DNA of 64,000 nucleotides from CBDHHC01 sp965263345 (GTDB taxonomy: Bacteria > Pseudomonadota > Alphaproteobacteria > Rhizobiales > CBDHHC01). The stretch's first letter is position 1, and each line of letters opens with the position of its first letter. Both the position numbers and the translations under genes were made by a program. Where the stretch lies: assembly GCA_965263345.1 (NCBI GenBank), contig CBDHHC010000024.1, positions 1 to 64,000 of the forward strand, written 5' to 3'. The notes under the pieces are model-generated. The model was not told where the DNA came from. It was given only the letters and a program-made list of their open reading frames with translations, and ran no database searches. Shown piece after piece: positions 27,824-37,058 of the stretch.

Positions 27824-29644
27824 TCAAACCCCCAATTCCTCACGCAACATCTCAAGCTCCAACCACTGCTCTTCCATCGCTTCAAGCTTCACCTGGGAGG
27901 CTTCTAGCTCCTCAGTTACCTTCTGAAACCCCTCAGGGTCTTTCGAATAAAAATCAGGCTCAGCCATCTTGATTTGCAACGCTCCTATTTGCCCCACCAG
28001 CTTCTCCATCTCATTAGGCAAAGTTTCCAGAGCATATTTTTCTTTATAAGACAATTTCCGTTTGGCAGTTTGCTGGGTTGGTTCTGGGGGTGATGATTTT
28101 GGTTTGGTTTTAACAGGCTCCTCGTTTTTCTGTTCTTTTGCCTGCACACCAACACCGCGCTGGGAGACCATATCAGAATAGCCGCCTGCATATTCCTGCC
28201 AGGTTGCCTCCCCTTCAAACCCAAGCGTTGAGGTGACGATACGGTCTAGAAAATCCCGGTCGTGGCTAACTAGAAGAACCGTTCCGTTATAGTCTGCAAG
28301 GAGTTCTTGCAACAGATCAAGCGTCTCTAGATCAAGATCATTGGTTGGCTCATCAAGGACCAGGAGGTTAGATGGTTTTGCGAGTGCTCGTGCCAGCATC
28401 AACCGTCCACGCTCTCCACCAGATAAAGCGGTAATCGGTGTATTCGCCTGTTCCGGGGAGAAAAGAAAATCTTTCATGTAAGAGACAACATGTTTTGGGT
28501 TTCCTGGAATATCAACGATATTTCCCCCACCACCTGTGAGCGCATCTTTTAAGGACCAATTGGGATCGAGGCTTTCACGCTTCTGATCAAGGGTGACCAT
28601 TTGCAAGGTCGTACCCAATCGAATAGTTCCTTCATCTGGTTCGAGCAAGCCTGTGAGCATATTAATCAATGTTGTCTTGCCAGATCCATTTGGTCCGACA
28701 ATGCCAATTTTGTCTCCTCGTGCTATTTTTAAAGAGAGATCTTTGATAATATCAACACCATCATAAGATTTGGTAATATTTTTAGCTTCAACAACCATCT
28801 TACCAGAGACTTCAGATTCAGATGCTTGTGTTACCTGAACCTTTCCTGTGACATTACGTTGATCTTTACGCTGTTGACGTAGATCATGGAGATTTGCCAT
28901 GCGGCGCACATTGCGTTTTCGTCTGGCTGTTACGCCATAAATCACCCATTGCTCTTCAGCATGGATTTTTCGATCGAGTTTATGACGCTCTTGTTCTTCT
29001 AATTCTAAGACCTCATCACGCCAACTTTCAAAATGCGCGAAGCCTTTGTTTAAAGTCCGAGACTGCCCACGATCAATCCAGACTGTGGTTTTGGAGAGGT
29101 TCTCTAAAAAACGACGGTCGTGACTGATAAGGACTAAAGCTGATTTAATAGATTTTAGTTCACTCTCAAGCCACTCAATAACAGGTAAATCAAGATGGTT
29201 AGTCGGCTCATCAAGAAGAAGAATATCAGGCTCGGGGGCAAGCACGCGTGCAAGAGCTGCACGCCGAGACTCACCTCCTGATAAATGCTGTGTGTCTTCT
29301 TGTCCTGTTAGCCCCAATTGTTCAGCAAGATATTGAGCGCGGTATGGGTCATCACTTGGGCTTAAGCCTGCTTCAATATAATCAAGAGTTGTTTTAAATT
29401 CCGTCAGGTCTGGTTCTTGGGGAAGATATTGCACGGTTGTTCCAGGCTGTAAAAAACGTTTCCCAGAATCTGACTCAACCATGCCGGCTGCAATTTTTAA
29501 CAAAGTTGACTTGCCACAGCCATTCCGGCCAATAAGACAAAGTCGCTCATACTCCGAAACGGACAGCTCAGCGCCTTCTAGCAAAGGTGTGCCACCAAAG
29601 CTTAAATGGATATCTTGCAATGTTAACAGGGGAGGGGATGCCAT
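27824..29644 (-). CDS. uup: ABC-F ATPase Uup
   Basis: A 606-residue ABC-F protein with two ATPase domains and no membrane part. Walker A motifs are GRNGCGKST and GPNGSGKTT. The signatures are LSGGESRRA and LSGGERGRL, with Walker B LLLDEPTNHLDL and LVLDEPTNDLDL. The linker between them is charged. The C-terminal extension ends in a coiled coil (LPNEMEKLVGQIGALQIKMAE), which is the Uup DNA-binding type tail. ABC-F proteins act on ribosomes; Uup is linked to branched-DNA handling and ribosome rescue (family knowledge). Confidence 0.92.
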   Translation of the reverse strand: MASPPLLTLQDIHLSFGGTPLLEGAELSVSEYERLCLIGRNGCGKSTLLKIAAGMVESDSGKRFLQPGTTVQYLPQEPDLTEFKTTLDYIEAGLSPSDDPYRAQYLAEQLGLTGQEDTQHLSGGESRRAALARVLAPEPDILLLDEPTNHLDLPVIEWLESELKSIKSALVLISHDRRFLENLSKTTVWIDRGQSRTLNKGFAHFESWRDEVLELEEQERHKLDRKIHAEEQWVIYGVTARRKRNVRRMANLHDLRQQRKDQRNVTGKVQVTQASESEVSGKMVVEAKNITKSYDGVDIIKDLSLKIARGDKIGIVGPNGSGKTTLINMLTGLLEPDEGTIRLGTTLQMVTLDQKRESLDPNWSLKDALTGGGGNIVDIPGNPKHVVSYMKDFLFSPEQANTPITALSGGERGRLMLARALAKPSNLLVLDEPTNDLDLETLDLLQELLADYNGTVLLVSHDRDFLDRIVTSTLGFEGEATWQEYAGGYSDMVSQRGVGVQAKEQKNEEPVKTKPKSSPPEPTQQTAKRKLSYKEKYALETLPNEMEKLVGQIGALQIKMAEPDFYSKDPEGFQKVTEELEASQVKLEAMEEQWLELEMLREELGV

Positions 29645-29745
29645 CGTCTCTTGTCTTATCTTATCAAATATGTATATGAAACAGTTGAAAATGAGTGCTA
29701 GCGCAAAAATGTGGCAAGCTCAATCAATTCTTTTAAGGTTATTCA

Positions 29746-30927
29746 GTGAAAAACTATGATGTAGTGATAATAGGCGCTGGGGCTGCAGGCCTAATGTGCG
29801 CAATCGAGGCTGGCAAGCGCGGGAAATCCGTATGCCTCATAGATCATGCGAAGGCTGTTGGCGAGAAAATTCGCATATCAGGGGGAGGGCGCTGTAACTT
29901 CACGAATATGAATACAAGTCCTAAAAACTTCCTTTCGCAAAACCCAAAATTCTGTATTTCAGCATTGCGCAGCTATACCCAACATGATTTTGTTAGCCTG
30001 GTCCAAAACTATAAAATTGCCTATCATGAAAAAACACTCGGTCAGCTCTTTTGTGATGATAGCTCTAATCAGATCATTTCGATGCTGCTTGATGAGTGCA
30101 AAAAGGCAAACGTCACAATTCAACTTGAGACCTCAGTTACAGATATTTCCAAACAGGAAACTGGATTTACGTTAGAAACAGAACAGGACACATATTCCTG
30201 TATTTCACTTGTGATAGCCACAGGTGGGAAATCAATACCGAAAATGGGAGCAACTGGGTTTGGTTATGATATCGCGAAACAGTTTGGTCTGAACATTATT
30301 GAGACGCGCCCAGCTCTTGTGCCTCTTACATTTGCTGATGGCGCTCTTGCGAAGTTAAAGGACCTTTCAGGTATATCCGTGAATGATGCAATTGTTTCTT
30401 ATGGGAAAACAAAATTTCAAGAAGCACTTTTATTTACTCATCGTGGATTGAGTGGGCCGAGTATTTTACAGATTTCATCTTATTGGCGTGAAGGCAATGA
30501 TATTGAAATCAACCTTATGCCGGAAACAAATGTTTTCGAGCTTTTGAAAACTGCAAGGACAGAACATCCTAAACAAGAAGTTCAAACACAGCTTTCAAAT
30601 ATTTTTGCAAAGCGTTTGAGTGATTATATTGCTGATATGACAGAGAGCCTTGGCAGGCTTGCAGATATGCCTAATAAGCAATTAATGAGAGTTGGTGATG
30701 CCGTTAACAGTTGGAAAATTAAACCTATAGGATCAGAAGGATATCGAACAGCCGAAGTGACTTTGGGGGGTGTCGATACAAAAGAGTTATCCTCAAAAAC
30801 CATGGAAGTCAAAAATGTGCCTGGTTTATATTTTATCGGAGAGGTCGTTGACATGACAGGGCATCTAGGCGGCTATAATTTTCAATGGGCGTGGTCATCT
30901 GGATATGCAGCGGGGCAATATGTTTAA
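29746..30927 (+). CDS. HI0933-type flavoprotein (NAD(P)/FAD-dependent oxidoreductase)
   Basis: A 393-residue FAD-dependent enzyme of the HI0933/BaiN class. It shows the dinucleotide fold VVIIGAGAAGLMCAIEAGKR, the family motif ISGGGRCNFTN, VIATGGKSIPKMGATG, and the C-terminal GLYFIGEVVDMTGHLGGYN that closes the FAD site. The start is GTG 29746. Substrate is unknown in this organism. The SGNH hydrolase gene begins 12 bases after its stop. Confidence 0.9.
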   Translation: MKNYDVVIIGAGAAGLMCAIEAGKRGKSVCLIDHAKAVGEKIRISGGGRCNFTNMNTSPKNFLSQNPKFCISALRSYTQHDFVSLVQNYKIAYHEKTLGQLFCDDSSNQIISMLLDECKKANVTIQLETSVTDISKQETGFTLETEQDTYSCISLVIATGGKSIPKMGATGFGYDIAKQFGLNIIETRPALVPLTFADGALAKLKDLSGISVNDAIVSYGKTKFQEALLFTHRGLSGPSILQISSYWREGNDIEINLMPETNVFELLKTARTEHPKQEVQTQLSNIFAKRLSDYIADMTESLGRLADMPNKQLMRVGDAVNSWKIKPIGSEGYRTAEVTLGGVDTKELSSKTMEVKNVPGLYFIGEVVDMTGHLGGYNFQWAWSSGYAAGQYV

Positions 30928-30938
30928 TAGGTGTAGAG

Positions 30939-31559
30939 ATGACAAAGCACAGAATTATACTTCTTGGTGATTCAATTATTGATAATGCAGCCTATGTTAA
31001 CAAAGGCGAACCTGATGTATGTCAACAAGTTATGGGCTTATTACCTAGCTTTGGGGTTGAAATGAGAGCCGTTGATGGTTCTGTCACTACAGATGTTACT
31101 AAACAACAACTTCATGATTTAAAACCTGATGATTTTATAATACTCAGCTCGGGTGGAAATGATGCATTAGGTTATATTAGTCTGCTAGACAAGACCCAAG
31201 ATATAAAATCTAGAGATTTGATGGTAAAGCTGTGGGATATTCGAGAAGAATTTCGTGCATGTTATATTGGCCTTCTCTCTAAGTTAAAATCAGAAAACAG
31301 AAAGGTTCTTGTTTTAACAATTTATAATCCAGGCTTTGCCGCGACTGGCATGGATATGGATGACCAAAAAGCTGCAGAAAGTGGACTGTCGATCTTTAAT
31401 GATGTGATACAACAAGAAGCTTTAAAGCACCGTTGTGATATATTAGAATTGCGTGAATTATTCATCGATTATGATGACTATGCAAACCCCATCGAGCCCT
31501 CAGCAAAAGGCGGAGCTAAAATAGCTGAAAGAATAAAAGATTGGGTTACAACTATATAA
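30939..31559 (+). CDS. SGNH/GDSL-family hydrolase
   Basis: A 206-residue esterase-type protein. Block I is IILLGDSIIDN (nucleophile Ser), the oxyanion Gly/Asn is in ILSSGGNDALGYI, and the C-terminal catalytic Asp/His region is replaced by IEPSAKGGAKIA; the usual DxxH dyad is written here as EPSAKGG, without a visible His. ATG 30939 follows GTGTAGAG. It has no signal peptide, so it is probably cytoplasmic. It lies in a run of co-directional genes with the flavoprotein and the DUF938 protein. Confidence 0.8.
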   Translation: MTKHRIILLGDSIIDNAAYVNKGEPDVCQQVMGLLPSFGVEMRAVDGSVTTDVTKQQLHDLKPDDFIILSSGGNDALGYISLLDKTQDIKSRDLMVKLWDIREEFRACYIGLLSKLKSENRKVLVLTIYNPGFAATGMDMDDQKAAESGLSIFNDVIQQEALKHRCDILELRELFIDYDDYANPIEPSAKGGAKIAERIKDWVTTI

Positions 31560-31575
31560 CTTACTAGGACGTATT

Positions 31576-32247
31576 ATGATGAAAATGGTCGAGGATTTTG
31601 GTAAAGATTTAGACCAAACCCCAACAGATGGTAGACTAAATGCTCCAGCTGCGCTTCGTAATCAAGATGCTATTAAAGATGTGCTTTGCGATATTATCAA
31701 AGATAAAAAAGGGCATGTGCTAGAAATTGGGAGCGGCACAGGGCAACACGCCATTCATTTTGCCAGACACTTGCCTGAAATCACATGGTGGCCATCAGAT
31801 CCAAATGACGATCACATAACAAGTATCAATGCCTGGACGTCTTACACACAATCAGAAAATATAAAACCAGCAATAAAAATTGATACCTCCCACCCATGGG
31901 ATCTAGGGGAGGAAGGAAAACCTCCATTAGAAAATTTAATTGGAGTTTTTTGTGCAAATGTATGCCACATCTCACCCTGGAGTGTCACTGAAGGTCTCTT
32001 CTTAAATGCTGGAAGCAATCTGTCTACTGAGACCTGCTTAATTTTATATGGCCCGTTTAAGAGAGATGGAGACTTTTTATCCCAGGGGAATATTGATTTC
32101 AATCAGGCTTTAAGGGCACGCAATTCAGAGTGGGGTATTCGAGATACAAATGATATTTCTATATGTGCAAAGAAAAACAATTTAAAATTAGAAAAAATTC
32201 TGGACATGCCAGCAAATAATTCTACTCTTATTTTGACTAAAATATAA
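31576..32247 (+). CDS. DUF938 family protein, predicted SAM-dependent methyltransferase
   Basis: A 223-residue class-I methyltransferase-like protein. The N-terminal block DGRLNAPAALRNQDAI and the SAM loop HVLEIGSGTGQHAIHFA are the hallmarks of the DUF938 family, with WWPSDPNDDHI and CANVCHISPW also typical. The substrate is unknown for the whole family. It starts 16 bases after the SGNH hydrolase. Confidence 0.87.
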   Translation: MMKMVEDFGKDLDQTPTDGRLNAPAALRNQDAIKDVLCDIIKDKKGHVLEIGSGTGQHAIHFARHLPEITWWPSDPNDDHITSINAWTSYTQSENIKPAIKIDTSHPWDLGEEGKPPLENLIGVFCANVCHISPWSVTEGLFLNAGSNLSTETCLILYGPFKRDGDFLSQGNIDFNQALRARNSEWGIRDTNDISICAKKNNLKLEKILDMPANNSTLILTKI

Positions 32248-32388
32248 AAATCACAATCCTTAACTCGATTTATCTATAGTTAAATTTTCGTTCCATCACA
32301 AAAATTTGTATGATAATCTAAGAAATAAATTTTCTCAAAACTTGTCATAACTTTAGATTGAAGACGAAAATAATTTGTAAAAAATAAT

Positions 32389-32895
32389 ATGGATATTTTA
32401 TTAAGTTGGTGCCCAAAAGATAAGACAACTGTAGAAGCTGCCAATCACGCGTTGCTAAAACCGGATGCTGTACTTACAATAGGACGCAGCGAGAGTGCAT
32501 CAATACATATAGAAGGACATGGTGTTTCAAGAACACATGCACTGATTGAGAGATCGGGTGAAAATATTTATATAACCGATACCCACAGTACAAACGGAGT
32601 ATTCTTAGCTGGAAAACCTGTAAAAAGAGAAAAATGGGTAGCAGGCCAGCAACTAGAGCTAGCGGAATTTAAATTTTTTATCCAACCTCTGTCTGAAGAT
32701 CAAAGTGTAATACTACGCGGTAAATTAGATATAGAAACAAATGAACAACACGTTCCAAAACAAGTGACACAAATTTCTGACTCAAACAATGCTGATGTTG
32801 CTAAAGAATGGGGCGCCTACTTACTAAAAAAAGGTGCCGAAGAAGTAGCTGGTTTTATTTTCCGTAAAACGCTTGAAGCGACTTTTGAGGACTAA
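32389..32895 (+). CDS. FHA-domain protein
   Basis: A 168-residue protein with an N-terminal forkhead-associated domain that binds phosphothreonine peptides. The core motifs are IGRSE (GR), GHGVSRTHALIE (SxxH) and ITDTHSTNGVFLAG (NG). The C-terminal 60 residues are helical and lack a known domain. No kinase or type VI secretion genes lie nearby in the window, so the partner is unknown. Confidence 0.85.
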   Translation: MDILLSWCPKDKTTVEAANHALLKPDAVLTIGRSESASIHIEGHGVSRTHALIERSGENIYITDTHSTNGVFLAGKPVKREKWVAGQQLELAEFKFFIQPLSEDQSVILRGKLDIETNEQHVPKQVTQISDSNNADVAKEWGAYLLKKGAEEVAGFIFRKTLEATFED

Positions 32896-33079
32896 AAACC
32901 TCTCTGCTTATTTATTTTTATGTCTTTTAGGACACATTTTAAATTATGGTTAATTTTTTATTAAATTTTAGGCTCTTGCCCTGTGGAAAACTATAGGTTG
33001 CCCTTTTTACGTCACTCTGAACTCATCTAAATAACTGCATTGATTTTATCAATAAAGTTCAATTTGTCCAAAGGGGGAA

Positions 33080-33214
33080 ATGATGAAAAAAGTTCTAAAA
33101 ATTGCGGGAAGAATGTCAACGGTTAAATATCTCTATGTAACAGCGCCTTTTATCGCACTGACAGCCGGTTATATTACAGGTCATTATTCGACCGTCATTC
33201 AAAACGTACTTTAA
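33080..33214 (+). CDS. Small membrane protein, 44 residues
   Basis: A short ORF starting ATG 33080 with an excellent ribosome site (AAGGGGG) and ending just before a strong terminator. The product has a basic N-terminus (MMKKVLKIAGRMSTVKYLY) and one hydrophobic segment (VTAPFIALTAGYITG). The pairing of a perfect ribosome site and terminator supports a real single-gene transcript. Function unknown. Confidence 0.65.
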   Translation: MMKKVLKIAGRMSTVKYLYVTAPFIALTAGYITGHYSTVIQNVL

Positions 33215-33237
33215 TCGAAGTATAATATTTGTGAAAG

Positions 33238-33268
33238 AAAGGCCGTTTCTTGCGGCCTTTTTCTTTTT
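33238..33268 (+). terminator. Rho-independent terminator after the small membrane protein gene
   Basis: Stem AAAGGCCG / CGGCCTTT with a 7-base loop and a T-rich tail (TTCTTTTT). Confidence 0.88.
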
Positions 33269-33388
33269 ACCAGGCCCCACGTAATATCGATAATATTCAG
33301 TAAATAATTACATTAAATTTTATTCAACTTTTTAAAAATTTTAAAATAAGTTTTGCTTATACTGATTATTCTAAACCTGGAGTAAGCA

Positions 33389-33487
33389 ATGTCAGTATAC
33401 AGCCATGGAATAGTTCTCACATTTAGCGTCCTAAAACAACGTACCAAATATCCAAACAACTTCATGAGAATTTCTGTACTCCTGTAA
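33389..33487 (+). CDS. Possible 32-residue ORF (low confidence)
   Basis: ATG 33389 has GGAG seven bases upstream and reads MSVYSHGIVLTFSVLKQRTK to a stop at 33487. It has no recognisable domain and no terminator. It lies in an otherwise gene-free 350-base stretch before the TadG-like gene. The ribosome site is the only support. Confidence 0.25.
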   Translation: MSVYSHGIVLTFSVLKQRTKYPNNFMRISVLL

Positions 33488-33623
33488 GTCGGGAAACTTC
33501 AGAATAGTTCAAAATTTATCCAATTAGAGTTTGATGATAAATAGCATAAAATTTGAGTAACAAATTTTAACGCTTATCAAGATCTCTCGACTACACTTCA
33601 TAAAAGTGTTTTGGAAGGTTCAC

Positions 33624-35024
33624 ATGTTTGTAGAAGTAAAGAATTTTATAGTGTTTAAATTAAATCAACTTAAGTCCGCATTTATCAGTTTTCTTTCAAA
33701 ATATATAGTAGGTTTCCCGAAACAAACTTATATCAATAAGTTTGTTTCTTGTATGTCAGGAAACGTGAGTGTGATTTTCGGTGTCGCACTCGTACCGCTC
33801 ATATCAGCAGTCGGAATGTCCGTTGATTATTCCTCTGCTGTGATGACTAAATCAAAAATACAAGCCGCACTTGATGCCGCAGCACTAGCAGCAGGACGCA
33901 AGCTGCAAACATCAGGTGATGTTGGAGCAGCTGAAACAACTGCCACGAACCATTTTAATGCCTCTCTAAATGGAGAGATAACAGCAAATCTGGCAATTGA
34001 TGGAATTGATGGAACCACAGGAGTTATCAACCTCTCAGCGACCTCATCAGTTCCTACTCAGTTTATGAAGGTTGTTGGCATCAATACGATTGATGTTGCT
34101 GCAAGTACTCAAGCTGAACTGGCTCTCGGTGGATCAGGTCAACTGGACATAGAATTATCCATGATGCTTGATGTGACAGGCTCTATGTATGGTAGTCGTT
34201 TAACAGATATGAAAGTTGCCGCAAAGGATTTAGTGCAAATTATACTACAAGGCAATGGTCAGACAGAGCACACCGCAAGAATTGCTCTGGTACCATTCTC
34301 TGAGTCAGTGAACGTATCACCCTATATGAGTTCTGTAGCGGATAATCTTCCATCAAGCAGTACATTCTTATATAAATATGGATATTACACGACTTGGTAT
34401 TTAACAGCAGGGTGTGTAAGTGAACGAACAGGCGCGGAAGCTTTTACTGATGCTGCACCAACAGGTTCCAACAAAGTCAACCGAATGTATACGTCATACG
34501 GCTCATGTAAGCCTTCGACAGAAGTAATTCCATTAACAACAGACCAAACATTGCTTGAAAACACAATTGATAGTTTCTATGCAAGCGGATGGACAGCAGG
34601 GCATTTGGGAACAGCTTGGACATGGTATACTTTATCACCTAACTGGAATTCAGTATGGCCAACTGGAAGACAGGCAGCTGTTTATGATTCAGAAAAAACA
34701 ATGAAAATAGCTATATTAATGACAGACGGAGATTACAACACGCAATATAAAGATCACATCATGACCCGCTATTTGACTTGGGGTAATGACTCTCCAAATG
34801 GAAGCTCTGATAGTCAGGCAGATCAATTGTGTGCGAATATGAAAGCAGCTGGAATTATTATCTATACAGTTGGTTTTGAACTATACAGCAATCAGGCAAA
34901 AAATACATTAGAGCAATGTGCAACATCATCTGATCATTATTTTCTTGCGGATGATGGTGAAAAGCTTAAAGAAGCCTTCAGAGAAATCGCCTTCCAAATT
35001 GCTCAACTTAGATTGTCAAAATAA
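33624..35024 (+). CDS. TadG-like pilus-assembly protein with vWA domain
   Basis: A 466-residue protein with the TadE/TadG N-terminal layout: a basic stretch, then the TM segment (SVIFGVALVPLISAVGMSVD) and the helix SKIQAALDAAALAAGRKLQ. The C-terminal part is a von Willebrand A domain with a near-complete MIDAS (MLDVTGSMYGSRL, ILMTDGDYN). Such proteins sit in the inner membrane with the vWA part outside, and some form part of tight-adherence pili. ATG 33624 follows GGAAGG; the in-frame GTG at 33606 is less likely. No other tad genes are in the window. Confidence 0.85.
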   Translation: MFVEVKNFIVFKLNQLKSAFISFLSKYIVGFPKQTYINKFVSCMSGNVSVIFGVALVPLISAVGMSVDYSSAVMTKSKIQAALDAAALAAGRKLQTSGDVGAAETTATNHFNASLNGEITANLAIDGIDGTTGVINLSATSSVPTQFMKVVGINTIDVAASTQAELALGGSGQLDIELSMMLDVTGSMYGSRLTDMKVAAKDLVQIILQGNGQTEHTARIALVPFSESVNVSPYMSSVADNLPSSSTFLYKYGYYTTWYLTAGCVSERTGAEAFTDAAPTGSNKVNRMYTSYGSCKPSTEVIPLTTDQTLLENTIDSFYASGWTAGHLGTAWTWYTLSPNWNSVWPTGRQAAVYDSEKTMKIAILMTDGDYNTQYKDHIMTRYLTWGNDSPNGSSDSQADQLCANMKAAGIIIYTVGFELYSNQAKNTLEQCATSSDHYFLADDGEKLKEAFREIAFQIAQLRLSK

Positions 35025-35026
35025 AA

Positions 35027-35063
35027 TAAGGTACGAGGTGTTTTTATCACCTCATACCTTTGG
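35027..35063. terminator. Convergent terminator between the TadG-like gene and the peptide array
   Basis: A long stem AAGGTACGAGGTG / CACCTCATACCTT with a 7-base loop. On the minus strand it is followed by a T-rich tail, so it fits the end of the minus-strand peptide transcript best. Confidence 0.75.
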
Positions 35064-35094
35064 GAGGAGAGTTTGAATATGCGTAGCAAACAAA

Positions 35095-35226
35095 TTAGTT
35101 ACCGTTCAACTGTTGTTCAGCGAAGAATTTCTCAGCGCTTGTAGGTGAAACGTCACCAGCTTGAGCTGCACTTACACCAGAAAGGATAGCTAAAGATACG
35201 ATTGCGATTTTTACAAAGTTAGTCAT
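35095..35226 (-). CDS. Secreted 43-residue peptide, copy 1 of 3
   Basis: Reads as a signal peptide (MTNFVKIAIVSLAILSGVSA, AQA cleavage site) followed by a 20-residue mature part, GDVSPTSAEKFFAEQQLNGN. The ATG at 35226 has TTGGAG upstream. This is one of three identical protein copies spaced exactly 201 bp apart. Not recognised as a known family. The mature part is acidic, without Cys, and could be a signal, adhesin-like or toxin peptide; nothing decides. Confidence 0.75.
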   Translation of the reverse strand: MTNFVKIAIVSLAILSGVSAAQAGDVSPTSAEKFFAEQQLNGN

Positions 35227-35295
35227 TTTATGTCTCCAATAATTAAGTTTCTAAAGAGGTGAAGTATTAAGCTTCACATATTATTTTTAGTGATA

Positions 35296-35427
35296 TTAGT
35301 TACCGTTCAACTGTTGTTCAGCGAAGAATTTCTCAGCGCTTGTAGGTGAAACGTCACCAGCTTGAGCTGCACTTACACCAGAAAGGATAGCTAAAGATAC
35401 GATTGCGATTTTTACAAAGTTAGTCAT
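35296..35427 (-). CDS. Secreted 43-residue peptide, copy 2 of 3
   Basis: Protein identical to copy 1, with the same TTGGAG ribosome site. It is separated from copy 1 by a 69-base spacer that contains a small GTGAAG / CTTCAC hairpin, a weak terminator or processing site. DNA identity to copy 1 is complete over the ORF. Confidence 0.75.
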   Translation of the reverse strand: MTNFVKIAIVSLAILSGVSAAQAGDVSPTSAEKFFAEQQLNGN

Positions 35428-35496
35428 TTTATGTCTCCAATAATTAAGTTTCTAAAGAGGTGAAGTATTAAGCTTCACATATTATTTTTAGTGATA

Positions 35497-35628
35497 TTAG
35501 TTACCGTTCAACTGTTGCTCAGCGAAGAATTTCTCAGCGCTTGTAGGTGAAACGTCACCAGCTTGAGCTGCACTTACACCAGAAAGGATAGCTAAAGATA
35601 CGATTGCGATTTTTACAAAGTTAGTCAT
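35497..35628 (-). CDS. Secreted 43-residue peptide, copy 3 of 3 (promoter-proximal)
   Basis: Same protein as copies 1 and 2. The only ORF difference seen is a synonymous GAA to GAG. Upstream sequence differs from that of the other copies (CTGGAG ribosome site, then AT-rich sequence), so this is the ancestral, promoter-proximal copy and the others arose from it by tandem duplication. Confidence 0.75.
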   Translation of the reverse strand: MTNFVKIAIVSLAILSGVSAAQAGDVSPTSAEKFFAEQQLNGN

Positions 35629-35837
35629 TTTAATCTCCAGTAGAAAAACATTTTTTTAAGTGTTTCGAACATTATTGCCCGTTTGATGAACTAGAGATAT
35701 GCAGGCTTTCCAAAAAAAAAAGAGCGATCACGTGTTATGTGAACAGCTGTGATGACTTCGTGATTTTGTGTGAGTAGTTTGTTATCTGACGGAATATTTT
35801 TGTGATTTCAAATGTGATCGAGATAAGGAAGTATTCG

Positions 35838-37049
35838 CTATGTTTTGGAACTTGATATGATTTTTTTATTAAAAATATCAACAAGATAACGACCTATGGG
35901 AAGGGATGACGTTGCAGCAGGGGAGGGAGCATTACATACATGGAGAGTGCGTTTTGTATTTTTTATAAGAAAATCATGAACCAAAGTACCATCTGCACGA
36001 ACAGCCTGAGCACGCACGCCTGATGGATAACTCTGAAAATCTTCTAATGTTAGTTCTGGGCAATATTTTTGACATTGTTTGAGATATCCACTACGGAAAA
36101 TAGAATTTTTAAACTCATCTATACCAGATTTTGCATGATGTCTTATAACTCCCCAGAAACCAGGAAAACGCATCATATCCAAAATATCCTTAAGGTTAAT
36201 ATTATGCCACTCATATCCTTCTCTTGAAAACGCTAAAACAGCATTAGGTCCAACAGTGACATATCCTCCAATCATTTTCGTTAAATGAACACCAAGAAAC
36301 GGAAGAGAAGGATCAGGAACAGGATAAATAAGATGATTAACTATGTCATTCTTAGAAGTTGGTAGTTTATAATATTCCCCGCGGAAAGGAACAATTTGAA
36401 AATCAAGATCCAACCCGCACATACGAGCAAGACGATCTGCCATCAACCCGGCGCATACAATTGCATAACGGCATTTAAAAGTTTTTTCGTCACTTTCTAT
36501 TATGACTTGTTCTGTCTCTTCTTTTAAAGTTAAAACTTTTTGATTAGTAAGAACAATACCCCCCTTAGCGCGAAAATCTCTGGCCATAGCCTCTGCAATC
36601 AATGCATAATCAGTAATACCACTTGATGAAACATAAATTGCTTCTTCCCCGACAATACGTGGCTCTCTGTGGCCAAGTGAAGTTTTATCAAGACGTTCTG
36701 GGTTTAAACCATTCTCTAGACATCTTTTATAAAGATCATCTAACCTGGAAACCTCAAGTTCATTCGTAGCGACGATAAGCTTGCCGCACTGTTCATAAGG
36801 TAAATTGTGTTTCTGACAAAACCTAAGTGTCGCTTCAACACCAGCTTTACAAAATTGTGCTTTTAAACTTCCAGGTTGATAGTAAACACCAGCATGGATT
36901 ACACCACTATTATGACTCGTTTGATGTTGTGCGATGTCTGCTTCTTTTTCAAGAACTGAAATTGATAAAGATGGGGATTGATCTAAAAGTTGCATTGCCG
37001 TTGAAAGTCCAACTATCCCACCTCCTATAATAATAACATCAAAGTCCAT
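35838..37049 (-). CDS. lhgO: L-2-hydroxyglutarate oxidase/dehydrogenase
   Basis: FAD-dependent oxidoreductase of the DAO family, 403 residues, that returns L-2-hydroxyglutarate to 2-oxoglutarate. Motifs: FDVIIIGGGIVGLSTA (FAD), HQTSHNSGVIHAGVYY (LhgO hallmark), IVCAGLMADRLA, PFRGEYYKL and the C-terminal SPAATSSLPIG. The ATG at 37049 starts nine bases after the amidotransferase stop, so the two form an operon. Loss of the enzyme usually raises a toxic by-product, which marks it as metabolite repair. Confidence 0.92.
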   Translation of the reverse strand: MDFDVIIIGGGIVGLSTAMQLLDQSPSLSISVLEKEADIAQHQTSHNSGVIHAGVYYQPGSLKAQFCKAGVEATLRFCQKHNLPYEQCGKLIVATNELEVSRLDDLYKRCLENGLNPERLDKTSLGHREPRIVGEEAIYVSSSGITDYALIAEAMARDFRAKGGIVLTNQKVLTLKEETEQVIIESDEKTFKCRYAIVCAGLMADRLARMCGLDLDFQIVPFRGEYYKLPTSKNDIVNHLIYPVPDPSLPFLGVHLTKMIGGYVTVGPNAVLAFSREGYEWHNINLKDILDMMRFPGFWGVIRHHAKSGIDEFKNSIFRSGYLKQCQKYCPELTLEDFQSYPSGVRAQAVRADGTLVHDFLIKNTKRTLHVCNAPSPAATSSLPIGRYLVDIFNKKIISSSKT

Positions 37050-37058
37050 TATAATATC

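Larger units (their letters stand above)
35093..35633. repeat. 201-bp tandem duplication, about 2.7 units
   Basis: Unit length is exactly 201 bp (stop codons at 35095, 35296 and 35497). Each unit holds the peptide ORF plus its ribosome site and a spacer hairpin. Near-identity of units shows recent or gene-conversion-maintained duplication. Confidence 0.95.
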
